Source: Candidatus Acidiferrales bacterium (GTDB taxonomy: Bacteria > Bacteroidota > Ignavibacteria > Kryptoniales > JAKASW01). Taken from it: a stretch of DNA of 64,000 nucleotides. The stretch spans positions 124,001 to 188,000 of the forward strand of contig DATJAY010000035.1 of assembly GCA_035515795.1 (NCBI GenBank), written 5' to 3'. This document shows, in pieces, positions 53,135-63,968 of this stretch. Below the pieces are notes generated by a model, which had not been told where the DNA came from, did not search any database, and was given only the letters and a program-made list of their open reading frames with translations. How positions within the stretch are numbered: position 1 is the first letter of the stretch; each line of letters starts with the position of its first letter. Position numbers and translations under genes: made by a program.

Positions 53135-54457
53135 ATGAAATCTCTTTTTATAATAACTTTATCAATCGTTTCGTTTACAATCCCGGTATCGGGATTCTCT
53201 CAGACTACACCCACTGACTCGCTGACACTCAACGAGTCGATCCAAAAGGCAATTCAGACGAATCCTGACATCTTGCAGGCGGCGCATTCGATTGATGTCT
53301 TCCAGTCTGGAGTGGAAGTTAACAAAAGCAGCTACTATCCAAACGCAAATGCGGACTTGACCTATGCACGCCTGGGTCCCGCATCGTCGGTCGTATTTCC
53401 GATCCCGGGAATTCCCCCTCAGAATTTTCAGCTTTACCCGTTAAACGCGTGGGACGAACATCTCGTTGCCGAGGGGATAATCTATGATTTTAATAAGCGA
53501 AGCAGATCGGTTGACCTCGCGGCAAGCCAGGTAAACACGGCGCAAGACCGCCTCGAACTTGCAAAGAGCGGACTTTCGTATCGTACCATCCAAACTTTTT
53601 ATGCAATACTCTTCCTTGAGAAAAGCATTCGAGTCCAGGATGAAGAAATAAAAAATCTAAATGACCATCTCCTCATGACCCAAAAAAAGGTTCAAGCCGG
53701 AACGGCAACTGACTTCGACGCTCTGACGACCCAGGTTCGTGTTGCCGCTGCACAAAATGAGAAGATCAATCTTCAAAATAATCTGGAGAATACTAAGGTT
53801 GTGTTCCGACGCCTTCTCGGACTCGCCCCCGATTCACCGGTCAATCTCTCGGGTGAGTTTGCAGAAGAACCTGTGCCGCTCAATACAGATTCACTCGTTT
53901 CGCAAGCTCTGAGCGGCCGGATCGAGATGAAAGTCGCGGACGATCAACTGAACAGTGCGCAAATGCAATACAAGGTCGCCTCCGCAACGAATAATCCGAC
54001 GCTGGGTGCCTCGTTGATGTGGGGACTGAAGAATGGTCTATTTCCCGACCAGACGGCTCTGCGCGGTAATTTCGTCGCGGGCATCCAATTGGCGGTCCCA
54101 TTGTTCGACGGATTTCGCGAGAGAAATTTGGAAGAAGAAGCAAATGCCAGTATTCGTGTCTACGAAGACAACAGGAGCGGCGTCGCAGAGCAAGTGAAGT
54201 CGGACGTACAAAAAGGAATATCAGATGTACAGTCGAGTTTAGATAGACTTAGAATGACTGATATAACGGTCGAACAGGCAAAAAGCGCAGTCGAGCAGGC
54301 GCGAATACGCTACGACGCCGGCACAATTACAAACCTGGATTTACTTGACGCGGAAACTTCCCTTTCACAGGCAGAGCTTATGCAGATCCAGGCGCTGTAT
54401 CGGTTTGTCGTGAGCAGGTATGAACTCGACCAGGCAATCGGGCAGAAGGTATGGTAA
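53135..54457 (+). CDS. TolC-family outer-membrane channel of the Emr cassette
   Basis: A 440-residue outer-membrane protein with a signal peptide ending near GFSQ. Two OEP repeats begin LTLNESIQKAIQTNPDIL; the second contains RIEMKVADDQLNSAQ, and the closing motif is RYDAGTITNLDLLDAE. It completes the EmrA-EmrB-TolC tripartite pump. It is distinct from the TolC of the RND cassette. Confidence 0.92.
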   Translation: MKSLFIITLSIVSFTIPVSGFSQTTPTDSLTLNESIQKAIQTNPDILQAAHSIDVFQSGVEVNKSSYYPNANADLTYARLGPASSVVFPIPGIPPQNFQLYPLNAWDEHLVAEGIIYDFNKRSRSVDLAASQVNTAQDRLELAKSGLSYRTIQTFYAILFLEKSIRVQDEEIKNLNDHLLMTQKKVQAGTATDFDALTTQVRVAAAQNEKINLQNNLENTKVVFRRLLGLAPDSPVNLSGEFAEEPVPLNTDSLVSQALSGRIEMKVADDQLNSAQMQYKVASATNNPTLGASLMWGLKNGLFPDQTALRGNFVAGIQLAVPLFDGFRERNLEEEANASIRVYEDNRSGVAEQVKSDVQKGISDVQSSLDRLRMTDITVEQAKSAVEQARIRYDAGTITNLDLLDAETSLSQAELMQIQALYRFVVSRYELDQAIGQKVW

Positions 54458-54515
54458 CCCTGCCCGAAAACTCTGCGAAGTTCTTGAACCTTCGTGAGGT
54501 TAATGGAGATATAAG

Positions 54516-55637
54516 TTGAAAATCCTCCAATCGTGCGGCTCCCGATCGTGGGGAGGACTTGAAATGCAGGCACTCCTCATCACACGCGAATTACAGAAAC
54601 GCGGACACGAGGTCAGCCTTCTCTGCGTTCCGAGAACGACACTCTTGAAGGAAGCATACGCCGCCGGCGTCCCGTCGGTCGGTCTTCTCGGAAAAGACAA
54701 CCAGGCCGTCAGCACAATCAAGGACCTGAGCCGGCTTCTCAAAGGTTACAGCTACGACATCGTACATACGCACCTCTCGCACGACTTATGGTGGCTCGTT
54801 CCGGCAATGAAACTCTCCTCTTCGCACGCAAAACTTTTTCTGACGAAGCACGTCGCCAGTGGCGTGAAGAAAACCGATCCGTTGCATCGATTCCTCTACG
54901 GAAGACTACAGGGAACATTTGCAATCTCAAACTACATAAAAGGAAGCGTCGTGAACACGTGTCCGGTTCCTGAGAACAAAGTTCACATTGTTCCGCCGGG
55001 AATTTCACTCGACGAATTCAATCCGAGCCTGTACAACAAGAATGCTGTGCGGGAGGATCTTGGAATTCCGGACAATGCAATTCTGGTAGGGATGACGGGG
55101 CGAATGTCACCCGGGAAAGGCCAAGAGGAGTTTCTAAGAGCTGCAAAGAAAATTGTGACTGAATCGGAATTGAATTTCCGTTTCCTCGTCGTCGGTGGAG
55201 CAAGTTACGGGGAAGGAGATTACGAACTGCATGTAAGAACCCTCGTGAACGAGCTTGCTCTCGATTCGTTTGTGCAGCTGCCGGGATTTCGAAAAGACAT
55301 TCCGCGCATTATGTCGGCGCTGGATATTTTTGCGTTTCCTTCGCACGAGGAGTCATTCGGCCTGACTCTAACGGAAGCGATGGCGATGAAACTGCCTATC
55401 GTGGCAAGCGGAAATGCAGGAGTGCTGGACATCGTGGTCGATAATGAAACAGGCATTCTCGTTCCGCCAAAAGATCATCAGGCCCTTGCCGCCGGCATCT
55501 TGAAACTAGCACGTGACTCATCGATGAGGAAAGAATTTGGAGAAGCCGGAAGAAAACGAGTCGAAAGGGCCTTCAGCATTCAAGCTGTCGTCGAAAGGCT
55601 CGAAGAATTTTACTTTACTGAACATTTTAAAGATTAG
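54516..55637 (+). CDS. GT4-type glycosyltransferase
   Basis: A 373-residue GT-B enzyme. The N-terminal acceptor domain starts CGSRSWGGLEMQA, with a glycine-rich loop. The C-terminal donor domain has VGMTGRMSPGKGQEEFL, the EX7E motif in HEESFGLTLTEAM and the GILVPPKD tail. It transfers a sugar from a nucleotide donor to a lipid or glycan acceptor. The start is TTG at 54516, ten bases after GGAGAT. It lies between a pump operon and an ABC pair, so its acceptor is not suggested by context. Confidence 0.9.
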   Translation: MKILQSCGSRSWGGLEMQALLITRELQKRGHEVSLLCVPRTTLLKEAYAAGVPSVGLLGKDNQAVSTIKDLSRLLKGYSYDIVHTHLSHDLWWLVPAMKLSSSHAKLFLTKHVASGVKKTDPLHRFLYGRLQGTFAISNYIKGSVVNTCPVPENKVHIVPPGISLDEFNPSLYNKNAVREDLGIPDNAILVGMTGRMSPGKGQEEFLRAAKKIVTESELNFRFLVVGGASYGEGDYELHVRTLVNELALDSFVQLPGFRKDIPRIMSALDIFAFPSHEESFGLTLTEAMAMKLPIVASGNAGVLDIVVDNETGILVPPKDHQALAAGILKLARDSSMRKEFGEAGRKRVERAFSIQAVVERLEEFYFTEHFKD

Positions 55638-55660
55638 GAATCATTGCGAGTCCAAATATC

Positions 55661-56524
55661 ATGGCAGAATCTAAATTGGAAAACTCAACTGTAGCACAGA
55701 ATAGAAAAGACGGAAAGAACAGCATCATACTTGAAGCAAGAAATCTCACTCGGCGATTTGGTGATTTTGTCGCTGTTAACTCCATATCCTTTTCAGTCGG
55801 GTCCGGTGAAGTATTCGGAATTGTCGGGCCGAACGGCGCCGGAAAGACGACGACGATCAAAATGTTGACTACGCTTTTGCCCCCTACATCCGGCAACGCG
55901 ACAGTCGGCGGTTTCGATATTGTCCATCACGCGTCAAGCGTCAGACGTATCATCGGTTATGTTCCGCAGCTTCTGTCTGCGGATGGAACTCTAACCGGTT
56001 ATGAAAATCTTCTCGTTTTCGCAAAGCTGTACGATCTTCCGTCAAAGGAAAGAGAGAAGCGAATAAGTGACTCTCTCCATTTCATGGGCCTTGCAGATTC
56101 GGCGGATAAGCTTGTAAGAAGTTACTCCGGCGGAATGATAAGAAGGCTTGAGATTGCGCAGGCAGTTCTCCACCGGCCGCATGTTCTTTACCTCGACGAG
56201 CCGACTGTCGGTCTTGACCCGGTCGCACGGGACAACGTCTGGAAATATGTCGGCGCGCTCGCCAAAGCCGGGACAACCATAATCATGACGACACACTATA
56301 TGGAGGAGGCGGACGCGATGTGTGATGAAGTTGCCGTCATGAATCACGGAATAATTGCGGCGGTCGGGTCGCCAAGCGAATTGAAAGCTTCGGTTGGGAG
56401 CAATGGCACCACACTTGATGAAGTATTTGAGTTTTATGTTGGAAGCACACTTGAAAACAGTGAAACGGGAGAAAATCTAAAAGATGTTAGAAGGACAAGA
56501 CGTACTGCGCGTAGACTTGGGTAA
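55661..56524 (+). CDS. ABC exporter ATPase
   Basis: A 287-residue ABC ATPase: Walker A GPNGAGKTT (about 60-68), signature YSGGMIRRLE (about 151-160), and Walker B HVLYLDEPTVGLD. The H-loop lies in MTTHYME. It resembles DrrA/NatA-type type-2 exporters. The last residues are very basic (RRTRRTARRLG) and read through the start of the permease gene, which overlaps by 41 bases. Confidence 0.93.
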   Translation: MAESKLENSTVAQNRKDGKNSIILEARNLTRRFGDFVAVNSISFSVGSGEVFGIVGPNGAGKTTTIKMLTTLLPPTSGNATVGGFDIVHHASSVRRIIGYVPQLLSADGTLTGYENLLVFAKLYDLPSKEREKRISDSLHFMGLADSADKLVRSYSGGMIRRLEIAQAVLHRPHVLYLDEPTVGLDPVARDNVWKYVGALAKAGTTIIMTTHYMEEADAMCDEVAVMNHGIIAAVGSPSELKASVGSNGTTLDEVFEFYVGSTLENSETGENLKDVRRTRRTARRLG

Positions 56525-57332
56525 CGAGATCATCGTTCCAAGGATCGGCGCGATAAGTTGGATCAAAAACTTCATAAATAAAACCCTGGTGATCACTGAG
56601 CTTGAGGTGAGAAAGCTGCGTCACGATCCGACGGAGCTTCTTACGCGTGCAGCTCAACCGGCTTTGTGGATGCTTGTGTTCGGCGAAGTTTTCAGCCGTG
56701 TAAAAGCAATACCGACCGGAAACTTGAGCTACTTAGACTTCATGGCTCCAGGCATACTGGCACAGAGCGTTCTGTTTGTCGCCATCTTCTACGGCATTGC
56801 AATAATCTGGGAACGCGACCTCGGAATCATTCATAAATTCCTCGCAAGTCCGACTCCGCGGTCTGCGCTCGTTCTCGGGAAAGCTCTTTCAGCCGGGGTA
56901 CGTGCGCTTTCGCAGGCAATAATCATTTATCTACTTGCCATGCTGCTGCGGGTGAAACTATCGTGGGAACCTCTCTCGCTTCTCGGGATAGGTCTTGCAG
57001 TAATTTTAGGGGCGGCACTTTTTTCGACTTTTTCGTTGATAGTCGCGTGCATCGTTAAGACGCGCGAGCGCTTCATGGGAATCGGGCAGATACTAACAAT
57101 GCCATTGTTCTTCGCAAGCAACGCTATATATCCGATCTCAATCATGCCCGATTGGCTCAAGGTTGTGGCACAGATCAATCCGCTTACTTACGAGGTGGAC
57201 GCACTGCGCGGTATGATGCTCGTCGGTGGAACAAGCGTGCACGGAATATTCATCGACTTTGTTGCATTGATCGTATCGACAATTATACTCGTCATAATCG
57301 GAGCAAAACTTTATCCGACAGTGGCGAGGTAA
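56484..57332 (+). CDS. ABC-2 type permease
   Basis: A 282-residue inner-membrane protein with six hydrophobic segments from about residue 60 onward. The ABC-2 signature is PLFFASNAIYPISIMPDWL followed by INPLTYEVDALRGMM (about 205-245). With the upstream ATPase it forms a DrrAB/NatAB-like exporter of unknown substrate. The ATG at 56484 overlaps the ATPase by 41 bases. A TTG at 56517 would give a shorter overlap, so the start is uncertain. Confidence 0.9.
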   Translation: MLEGQDVLRVDLGNEIIVPRIGAISWIKNFINKTLVITELEVRKLRHDPTELLTRAAQPALWMLVFGEVFSRVKAIPTGNLSYLDFMAPGILAQSVLFVAIFYGIAIIWERDLGIIHKFLASPTPRSALVLGKALSAGVRALSQAIIIYLLAMLLRVKLSWEPLSLLGIGLAVILGAALFSTFSLIVACIVKTRERFMGIGQILTMPLFFASNAIYPISIMPDWLKVVAQINPLTYEVDALRGMMLVGGTSVHGIFIDFVALIVSTIILVIIGAKLYPTVAR

Positions 57333-57415
57333 AAACGATGGATGCCAGGACTCGGAAACGGGTAATCCGGCATCTTGGATCTTATTTCTGATTTTTATTT
57401 TTAGAGGAGGAGGAA

Positions 57416-58126
57416 ATGTCGGATAGAAGAAATTTCATCGAGCTAAAAGTACATGACGGTACTACCATGGCCGCTTACGTAGCGAACCCCAAAGGGACAG
57501 CCAAGCACCCGGGCATTATGGTCTTTCAAGAAGCATTTGGAGTGAACCCGTATATCCGCGATGTCGCGGACAGATTTGCGAAACAGGGATTTACGGCAAT
57601 TGCGCCTGAACTTTTCCATCGCACTGGTCCCGGCTTCGAGGGAAGTTACACGGATTTTTCCGGGACACAGCCGCATGTCTCGAAGCTGACAAACGTAAAT
57701 CTGGAGGCAGACATCAAAGCTGCGTATGACTGGCTGACGAACGACTCGAAAACGCAATCTGAAAATATATGTTCGGTCGGTTTTTGCATGGGTGGAAGAG
57801 TTTCGTTTCTCGCAGATTCGCTGGTGCCGCTAAAAGCCGCCGTATCATTTTACGGCGGCGGGATCGCGCAGGGCTTACTCGATCGAGCGAAAAATCTTCA
57901 TGGGCCGATTCTCATGTTCTGGGGCGGACTTGACAAGCATATTCTTCCCGAGCATACTCGCGCCATTGAAGATGCTCTTCGCGCCGCCGGAAAAGAATTC
58001 GCCAATGTCACTTTCTCTTACGCAGACCATGGATTTTTTTGCGACCAGCGCGCTGCATACAGTGAGAAAGCCGCAATGCAAGCTTGGCCGATGACGCTGG
58101 AATTCTTGAAGTATCATATCAAGTGA
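57416..58126 (+). CDS. Dienelactone hydrolase family protein
   Basis: A 236-residue alpha/beta hydrolase with the triad Cys124 in GFCMGG, Asp173 in GGLDKHI and His205 in YADHGFF. This is the dienelactone hydrolase pattern (Cys nucleophile). It cleaves lactone or ester bonds; with no ring-cleavage genes nearby, the physiological substrate is open. GAGGAGGAGG precedes the ATG. Confidence 0.93.
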   Translation: MSDRRNFIELKVHDGTTMAAYVANPKGTAKHPGIMVFQEAFGVNPYIRDVADRFAKQGFTAIAPELFHRTGPGFEGSYTDFSGTQPHVSKLTNVNLEADIKAAYDWLTNDSKTQSENICSVGFCMGGRVSFLADSLVPLKAAVSFYGGGIAQGLLDRAKNLHGPILMFWGGLDKHILPEHTRAIEDALRAAGKEFANVTFSYADHGFFCDQRAAYSEKAAMQAWPMTLEFLKYHIK

Positions 58127-58162
58127 GAAAATGAAATCCAAGAACGAGAGGAGCTAAAAGAA

Positions 58163-58675
58163 ATGCAAGAGACAGCACAGGAATATCGGCAACGACTTTT
58201 CAGTTACACAGAAGAAAAGGACCCGATTCAACTCCAAGCGGGCGCCGCAAAAAAGATTGAACACCTTCTGAAAGGTGTGCCGGCAACAAAACTTCGGAAG
58301 CGACCAGCACCCGGTAAGTGGTCGGTCGCTGAGATTGTAGCGCACCTGGCCGATACCGAAATAGTCGCAGGTTACCGCATTCGCATGATCCTTGGTGCGC
58401 CGGGCGGACCTATCCCAGCATTTAATCAGGACGACTGGGCCGCCGCGCTGCACTACGAAAAACGTGATGTACGAAAGTCACTCGATCAGTTTAGATCCGT
58501 TCGTGAGGCGAACCTTGCTCAATTGAAATTGCTTTCGCCGGAACAACGGAAACTCTCCGGCATACATTCCGAGCGCGGGGAAGAGTCTGTCGAGACCATC
58601 GTCAGAATGTCTGCGGGACACGACATCAACCATATCCGGCAAATTGAACGAATTTTGAAACCTAAGAACCTCTGA
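58163..58675 (+). CDS. DinB-superfamily protein
   Basis: A 170-residue four-helix protein. The metal-site histidines are visible in EIVAHLADTE (about 60-70) and SAGHDINHIRQIERI (about 150-162), and WSVAEIVAHL is the family start motif. It is probably a metal-dependent thiol transferase or hydrolase, unspecified. It is distinct in sequence from the DinB-fold protein at 32251. GAGGAG precedes the ATG. Confidence 0.85.
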   Translation: MQETAQEYRQRLFSYTEEKDPIQLQAGAAKKIEHLLKGVPATKLRKRPAPGKWSVAEIVAHLADTEIVAGYRIRMILGAPGGPIPAFNQDDWAAALHYEKRDVRKSLDQFRSVREANLAQLKLLSPEQRKLSGIHSERGEESVETIVRMSAGHDINHIRQIERILKPKNL

Positions 58676-58738
58676 CGGTTTGGCGTTTATGGCAAACCAC
58701 AAACTTCTTACATCTATTTCTTGCGAGCAGGACAAACA

Positions 58739-59806
58739 ATGAGCAAACTATTATCACCGATCAAGATTAGAAATTTGGAATTAAGAAACACAATTGTGGT
58801 TTCACCGATGTGCCAGTACTCCGCAAGAAATGGAATCCCGAACGATTGGCACCTAGTTCATCTTGGCGGCAGGGCCGTCGGTGGAAGCGGGCTCGTCATC
58901 ACGGAAGCGACCGCAGTTTCACCCGAAGGACGAATCTCTCCGGCAGATACCGGCATCTGGTCAGATGAGCATGTCAAAGCGTTCAGGAGGATCACCGATT
59001 TCATAAGATCATATGGGGCAGCGGTCGGAATTCAGCTCGCTCATGCCGGCAGGAAAGCCTCAACGAAGATTCCGTGGGAAGGCGAAGGAGAAGTTTCATT
59101 GAGCAGCGGGGGCTGGCAGACGATTGCTCCGAGCGCGGCAAAATTCTCGGATAACTACCCGATGCCAAAAGAGATGTCGCATGCCGATATCAAGATGGTC
59201 GTGGATCAGTTTGCAGACGCCGCAAAAAGAAGTCTTGCTGCCGGTTTCCAGGTCGCGGAGATTCATTCAGCGCACGGTTATTTACTGCACCAATTTCTTT
59301 CGCCGTTATCAAACCATCGAAAGGACGAATATGGCGGAAGTCTGAAAGATCGGATGAGATTTCCGCTTGAGGTGGCAGAGGCAGTCAGAGAAACGTGGCC
59401 GCCGGAATTGCCGGTGTTTGTGCGAATATCGGCCACCGATTGGATCGAGGGCGGATGGGATCTAGAGCAGTCAATTGAACTGGCAAAGGAATTTAAAAAA
59501 ATCGGAATCGATCTTGTCGATTGCTCAAGCGGCGGAATCGCTCCCGGAGCAAAGATTCCAATCTCGCCGGGTTATCAGGTTGAATTTGCAGAAGAGATAA
59601 AAAAACAGGCAGGAATGATGACCGGGGCAATCGGATTGATCACGGATGCATGCCAGGCTGAAAATATTCTTGTCTCCGGAAAAGCGGATGTCATCATTAT
59701 GGCACGCGAATTCTTACGCGATCCATATTTTCCGCTCCACGCTGCAAAAATTTTGGGCGACGACCCGCAATACCCGGCACAATACTTAAGAGCAAAACCG
59801 AAATAG
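58739..59806 (+). CDS. YqjM-type old yellow enzyme (NADH:flavin oxidoreductase)
   Basis: A 355-residue FMN-dependent TIM-barrel enzyme. It opens with LLSPIKIRNLELRNTIVVSPMCQYSA, carrying the YqjM-type flavin-tuning Cys. Substrate-binding His residues lie in EIHSAHGYLLHQFLSPLSN and the arginine DEYGGSLKDRMRF follows. It reduces alpha,beta-unsaturated carbonyls, consistent with a detoxifying role. The ATG at 58739 follows AGGA; the frame extends to a TTG at 58721. Confidence 0.93.
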   Translation: MSKLLSPIKIRNLELRNTIVVSPMCQYSARNGIPNDWHLVHLGGRAVGGSGLVITEATAVSPEGRISPADTGIWSDEHVKAFRRITDFIRSYGAAVGIQLAHAGRKASTKIPWEGEGEVSLSSGGWQTIAPSAAKFSDNYPMPKEMSHADIKMVVDQFADAAKRSLAAGFQVAEIHSAHGYLLHQFLSPLSNHRKDEYGGSLKDRMRFPLEVAEAVRETWPPELPVFVRISATDWIEGGWDLEQSIELAKEFKKIGIDLVDCSSGGIAPGAKIPISPGYQVEFAEEIKKQAGMMTGAIGLITDACQAENILVSGKADVIIMAREFLRDPYFPLHAAKILGDDPQYPAQYLRAKPK

Positions 59807-59835
59807 GAACCGGATGCAAGAGGTCAGAAGTCAGA

Positions 59836-59880
59836 GAATCTTGATTCTCGCCTCCGAATTCCAGTTTCTAATCAAGATTC
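59836..59880. repeat. 11-base inverted repeat in a word-like spacer
   Basis: Arms GAATCTTGATT (59836-59846) and AATCAAGATTC (59870-59880) with a 23-base loop. The flanks repeat AGGTCAGAAGTCAGAG-like words. It lies between the old yellow enzyme and aldo/keto reductase genes and has no T tract. Confidence 0.55.
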
Positions 59881-59969
59881 AAGAAGTAAAACCTTGGTAA
59901 GCTTTCCACGAATTCAGTAGACCAATGAATTTCTAAAAATATTCGGATAATATTTAAATAGAGGAGACA

Positions 59970-60959
<990 letters not shown>

Positions 60960-60995
60960 CGTAAGAAGCATGATGTAAGAGGCAAGAACCTGGAC

Positions 60996-61028
60996 GAAGT
61001 TAGTTTTCCGATTTCTGACTTCTTTTTT
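60996..61028 (+). terminator. Terminator-like hairpin after the first aldo/keto reductase
   Basis: GAAGTTAG (60996-61003) pairs with CTGACTTC (61015-61022), with one G-T wobble, followed by TTTTTT. It lies 37 bases after the stop codon. An outer arm GTAAGAA (60961-60967) also matches TTCTTAC (61027-61033). Confidence 0.5.
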
Positions 61029-61065
61029 CTTACCTCCTGCACAGGCTTCAGATGGAGTTGATATC

Positions 61066-62052
<987 letters not shown>

Positions 62053-62085
62053 TTTCCGAGAAATTTAATTCATAGAGAAAACAAG

Positions 62086-62121
62086 AAAGTCCCGTTCCGA
62101 TTGGATTCGAAACGGGACTTT
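62086..62121. terminator. Bidirectional terminator between convergent genes
   Basis: An 11-base-pair perfect stem AAAGTCCCGTT (62086-62096) and AACGGGACTTT (62111-62121) with a 14-base loop. It is followed by TTGTTT on the plus strand and a T-rich stretch on the minus strand. It separates the aldo/keto reductase from the leftward gene at 62147. Confidence 0.85.
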
Positions 62122-62146
62122 TTGTTTCTAATTAAGGCGTCAACTG

Positions 62147-63433
62147 CTATGCACGAGGATTCGGTTCACCAGCTTGTGGCTTCTTTCGACCTCGAATGAC
62201 AATCACAATTATCACGATGAGAATTATGATAAATATTCCAGCATACAAAAACATGTGTGAAGGTTTCACCGCTGACTGCCACGACGCAAATTTCGTCTGC
62301 AATTGGTTCTCTTGATCTTTCGTGATGACGCCGCCATCGACAAGAGTTGGAAGCCACTGTGAGTTTATGCTTGGGTTCCAAACATCATCGGCAAAATGGT
62401 TTAGATTCTTGGCTTTCTCCTCGTTCGAAGACTTTGAGTCGTTGATTTGATCGTCGAAATACTTACTCAAATTCGCGACGAATTCATCGGCACTATGAAA
62501 CGGCTGGACGGGAATTTGCTTGCTGGAGAATTCCCCGTTCAGATCTGTCCAAAGAGTAGAGTCTGTCTTTCTCCCCCATTGCGCGATCACCGTATCGATA
62601 GCGGCAATCTGCTTTGCCCGATCCTTCGAGCTGACGTAAACGTTGGCAAGCTTCGGGCCGAGTCCGTTCCAGTACGAACTGAACTGCCGCTGTTCCTTGA
62701 CCATCCCGGCAAGATCCTTGCCGCTCAACTGTGTTGTCTCGAGAAATTTCAAATTCGCCTTCGCAGCTTCCATGATATTTGAAACGACATTGTGTCGCTC
62801 CATTTTCCCAACCAGTATTTTTTTCTCTTGATCGGGAAGCCCCTGGATATTTTTATCATACTGCATGAACATGCTGTCGACCATTGCAAAAATCGCTTCA
62901 TCGCGCGCTCTTATGCTTTGACGGAGCGATGTGACAAGGTGGTTGAGAGAATCAATTGTTGTCGCGTTCTTTTCCAACGCTTTGGACATAACGTCAATAG
63001 ACGCCAGCAACCTATCGTTTATGGTATCCATACTATCAACCGCCCTAGATAAGGAGCGAACCTGCTCCTCTAATTCGGTAATGCGTGCAACCGAGGATTC
63101 GATGATCCCGAGTTTATCCTGATTGAGACGCAGCTCAACCCGGGCTTCGCTTACTACATCGTCGTACTTGTCGGGATAAAGAGACTTATTTAATAGGGCA
63201 GTATCTGCAGCAAATTCTTTTTCAAGCTCGTCAATATTCGCGCTCACCTCCGCGCATTCTTGAACCGTCTTGACCTCCTTTATCGCTTCCCTGATGGCTT
63301 TGTATTTTTCCTGGAACGATTGTACAATGGCGTAGTCGGACTGCTCCTGTGCCATGGCGACAACGGAAAACGTCATGAAGGTTCCGATGACGCCGACCAT
63401 CGTGGTACATAAACTTCGAGTAAGGTGATTCAT
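62147..63433 (-). CDS. Exported coiled-coil protein with C-terminal membrane anchor
   Basis: A 428-residue protein of no family I recognise. A signal peptide (about 8-28, ending VVAMAQ) is followed by a long helical, heptad-rich region (about 35-330). This includes ITELEEQVRSLSRAVDSM and IDSLNHLVTSLRQSI. Near the C-terminus is one strong TM helix (about 396-416) and a short basic tail RGRKKPQAGEPNPRA. It should sit in the inner membrane with the bulk in the periplasm. Its start overlaps the stop of the lipoprotein gene by four bases, so the two are made together. Confidence 0.8.
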   Translation of the reverse strand: MNHLTRSLCTTMVGVIGTFMTFSVVAMAQEQSDYAIVQSFQEKYKAIREAIKEVKTVQECAEVSANIDELEKEFAADTALLNKSLYPDKYDDVVSEARVELRLNQDKLGIIESSVARITELEEQVRSLSRAVDSMDTINDRLLASIDVMSKALEKNATTIDSLNHLVTSLRQSIRARDEAIFAMVDSMFMQYDKNIQGLPDQEKKILVGKMERHNVVSNIMEAAKANLKFLETTQLSGKDLAGMVKEQRQFSSYWNGLGPKLANVYVSSKDRAKQIAAIDTVIAQWGRKTDSTLWTDLNGEFSSKQIPVQPFHSADEFVANLSKYFDDQINDSKSSNEEKAKNLNHFADDVWNPSINSQWLPTLVDGGVITKDQENQLQTKFASWQSAVKPSHMFLYAGIFIIILIVIIVIVIRGRKKPQAGEPNPRA

Positions 63434-63882
63434 TTCTTTGCCTCCTCTTGAATTCCATCTTTTGTCAGCATGATTGGCCTGTCTTTGCCGCTGAGCAGCT
63501 CGATATACGGCGCTCTCTGATTAAACGCGGGAGATGAAAGTCCATCCTTGGAAACCGCGATTGCTTTCTCAAGCGACAGGCTGCCGTCGTTCTGCGAAAA
63601 CACATAGACATTTTTGAAGTGTGCCGCCGTGATGAAATAGAAGCCGCGCTCGTCCCGTATGAGCCGGATAGTATGATTGGCAACATCCGACGAATCTTTC
63701 GTCTCCTCATAAAACAACGGTTTGACGTTAAAAGATATACTGTACCGATCTTCCTGAACCATCCCGCGGGAGTTCACCTTCAATTCGCTCTCAATCGGCC
63801 AGGAGAAATCTGCCGGTTTAAGCGCCAGAGGTGAACAACCAGCAGCCAGAAATATAAGAAAGAATAAACCTACTGATTTCAT
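63430..63882 (-). CDS. Lipoprotein of unknown family
   Basis: A 150-residue protein with a lipoprotein signal: the lipobox LAAGC lies near residue 16. The mature part is mostly beta and has no recognisable domain. It contains IRLIRDERGFYFITAAHFKNVYVFS. AAGGAGCGAGC precedes the ATG. The stop overlaps the start of the coiled-coil protein (ATGA), suggesting a two-subunit envelope complex. Confidence 0.8.
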   Translation of the reverse strand: MKSVGLFFLIFLAAGCSPLALKPADFSWPIESELKVNSRGMVQEDRYSISFNVKPLFYEETKDSSDVANHTIRLIRDERGFYFITAAHFKNVYVFSQNDGSLSLEKAIAVSKDGLSSPAFNQRAPYIELLSGKDRPIMLTKDGIQEEAKK

Positions 63883-63939
63883 GCTCGCTCCTTTTTGTCG
63901 TGGAAAACAATAAATAAAATTGAAAACCGAAGTATTTAG

Positions 63940-63968
63940 AATGTAGAAAAGGCATGTTTGTAATGCAA
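63940..63968 (-). promoter_or_regulatory. Putative promoter of the lipoprotein/coiled-coil pair
   Basis: On the minus strand, -35-like TTGCAT (63963-63968) and -10 TACATT (63940-63945) with a 17-base spacer, about 60 bases before the ATG. The -10 is identical to that of the first TetR promoter. Confidence 0.35.

Noticed and set aside
54480-54500. Hairpin CGAAGTTC/GAACCTTCG after the second TolC gene as a terminator
   Set aside because: The stem is bulged with a two-base loop and no T tract follows; the glycosyltransferase may be read through.
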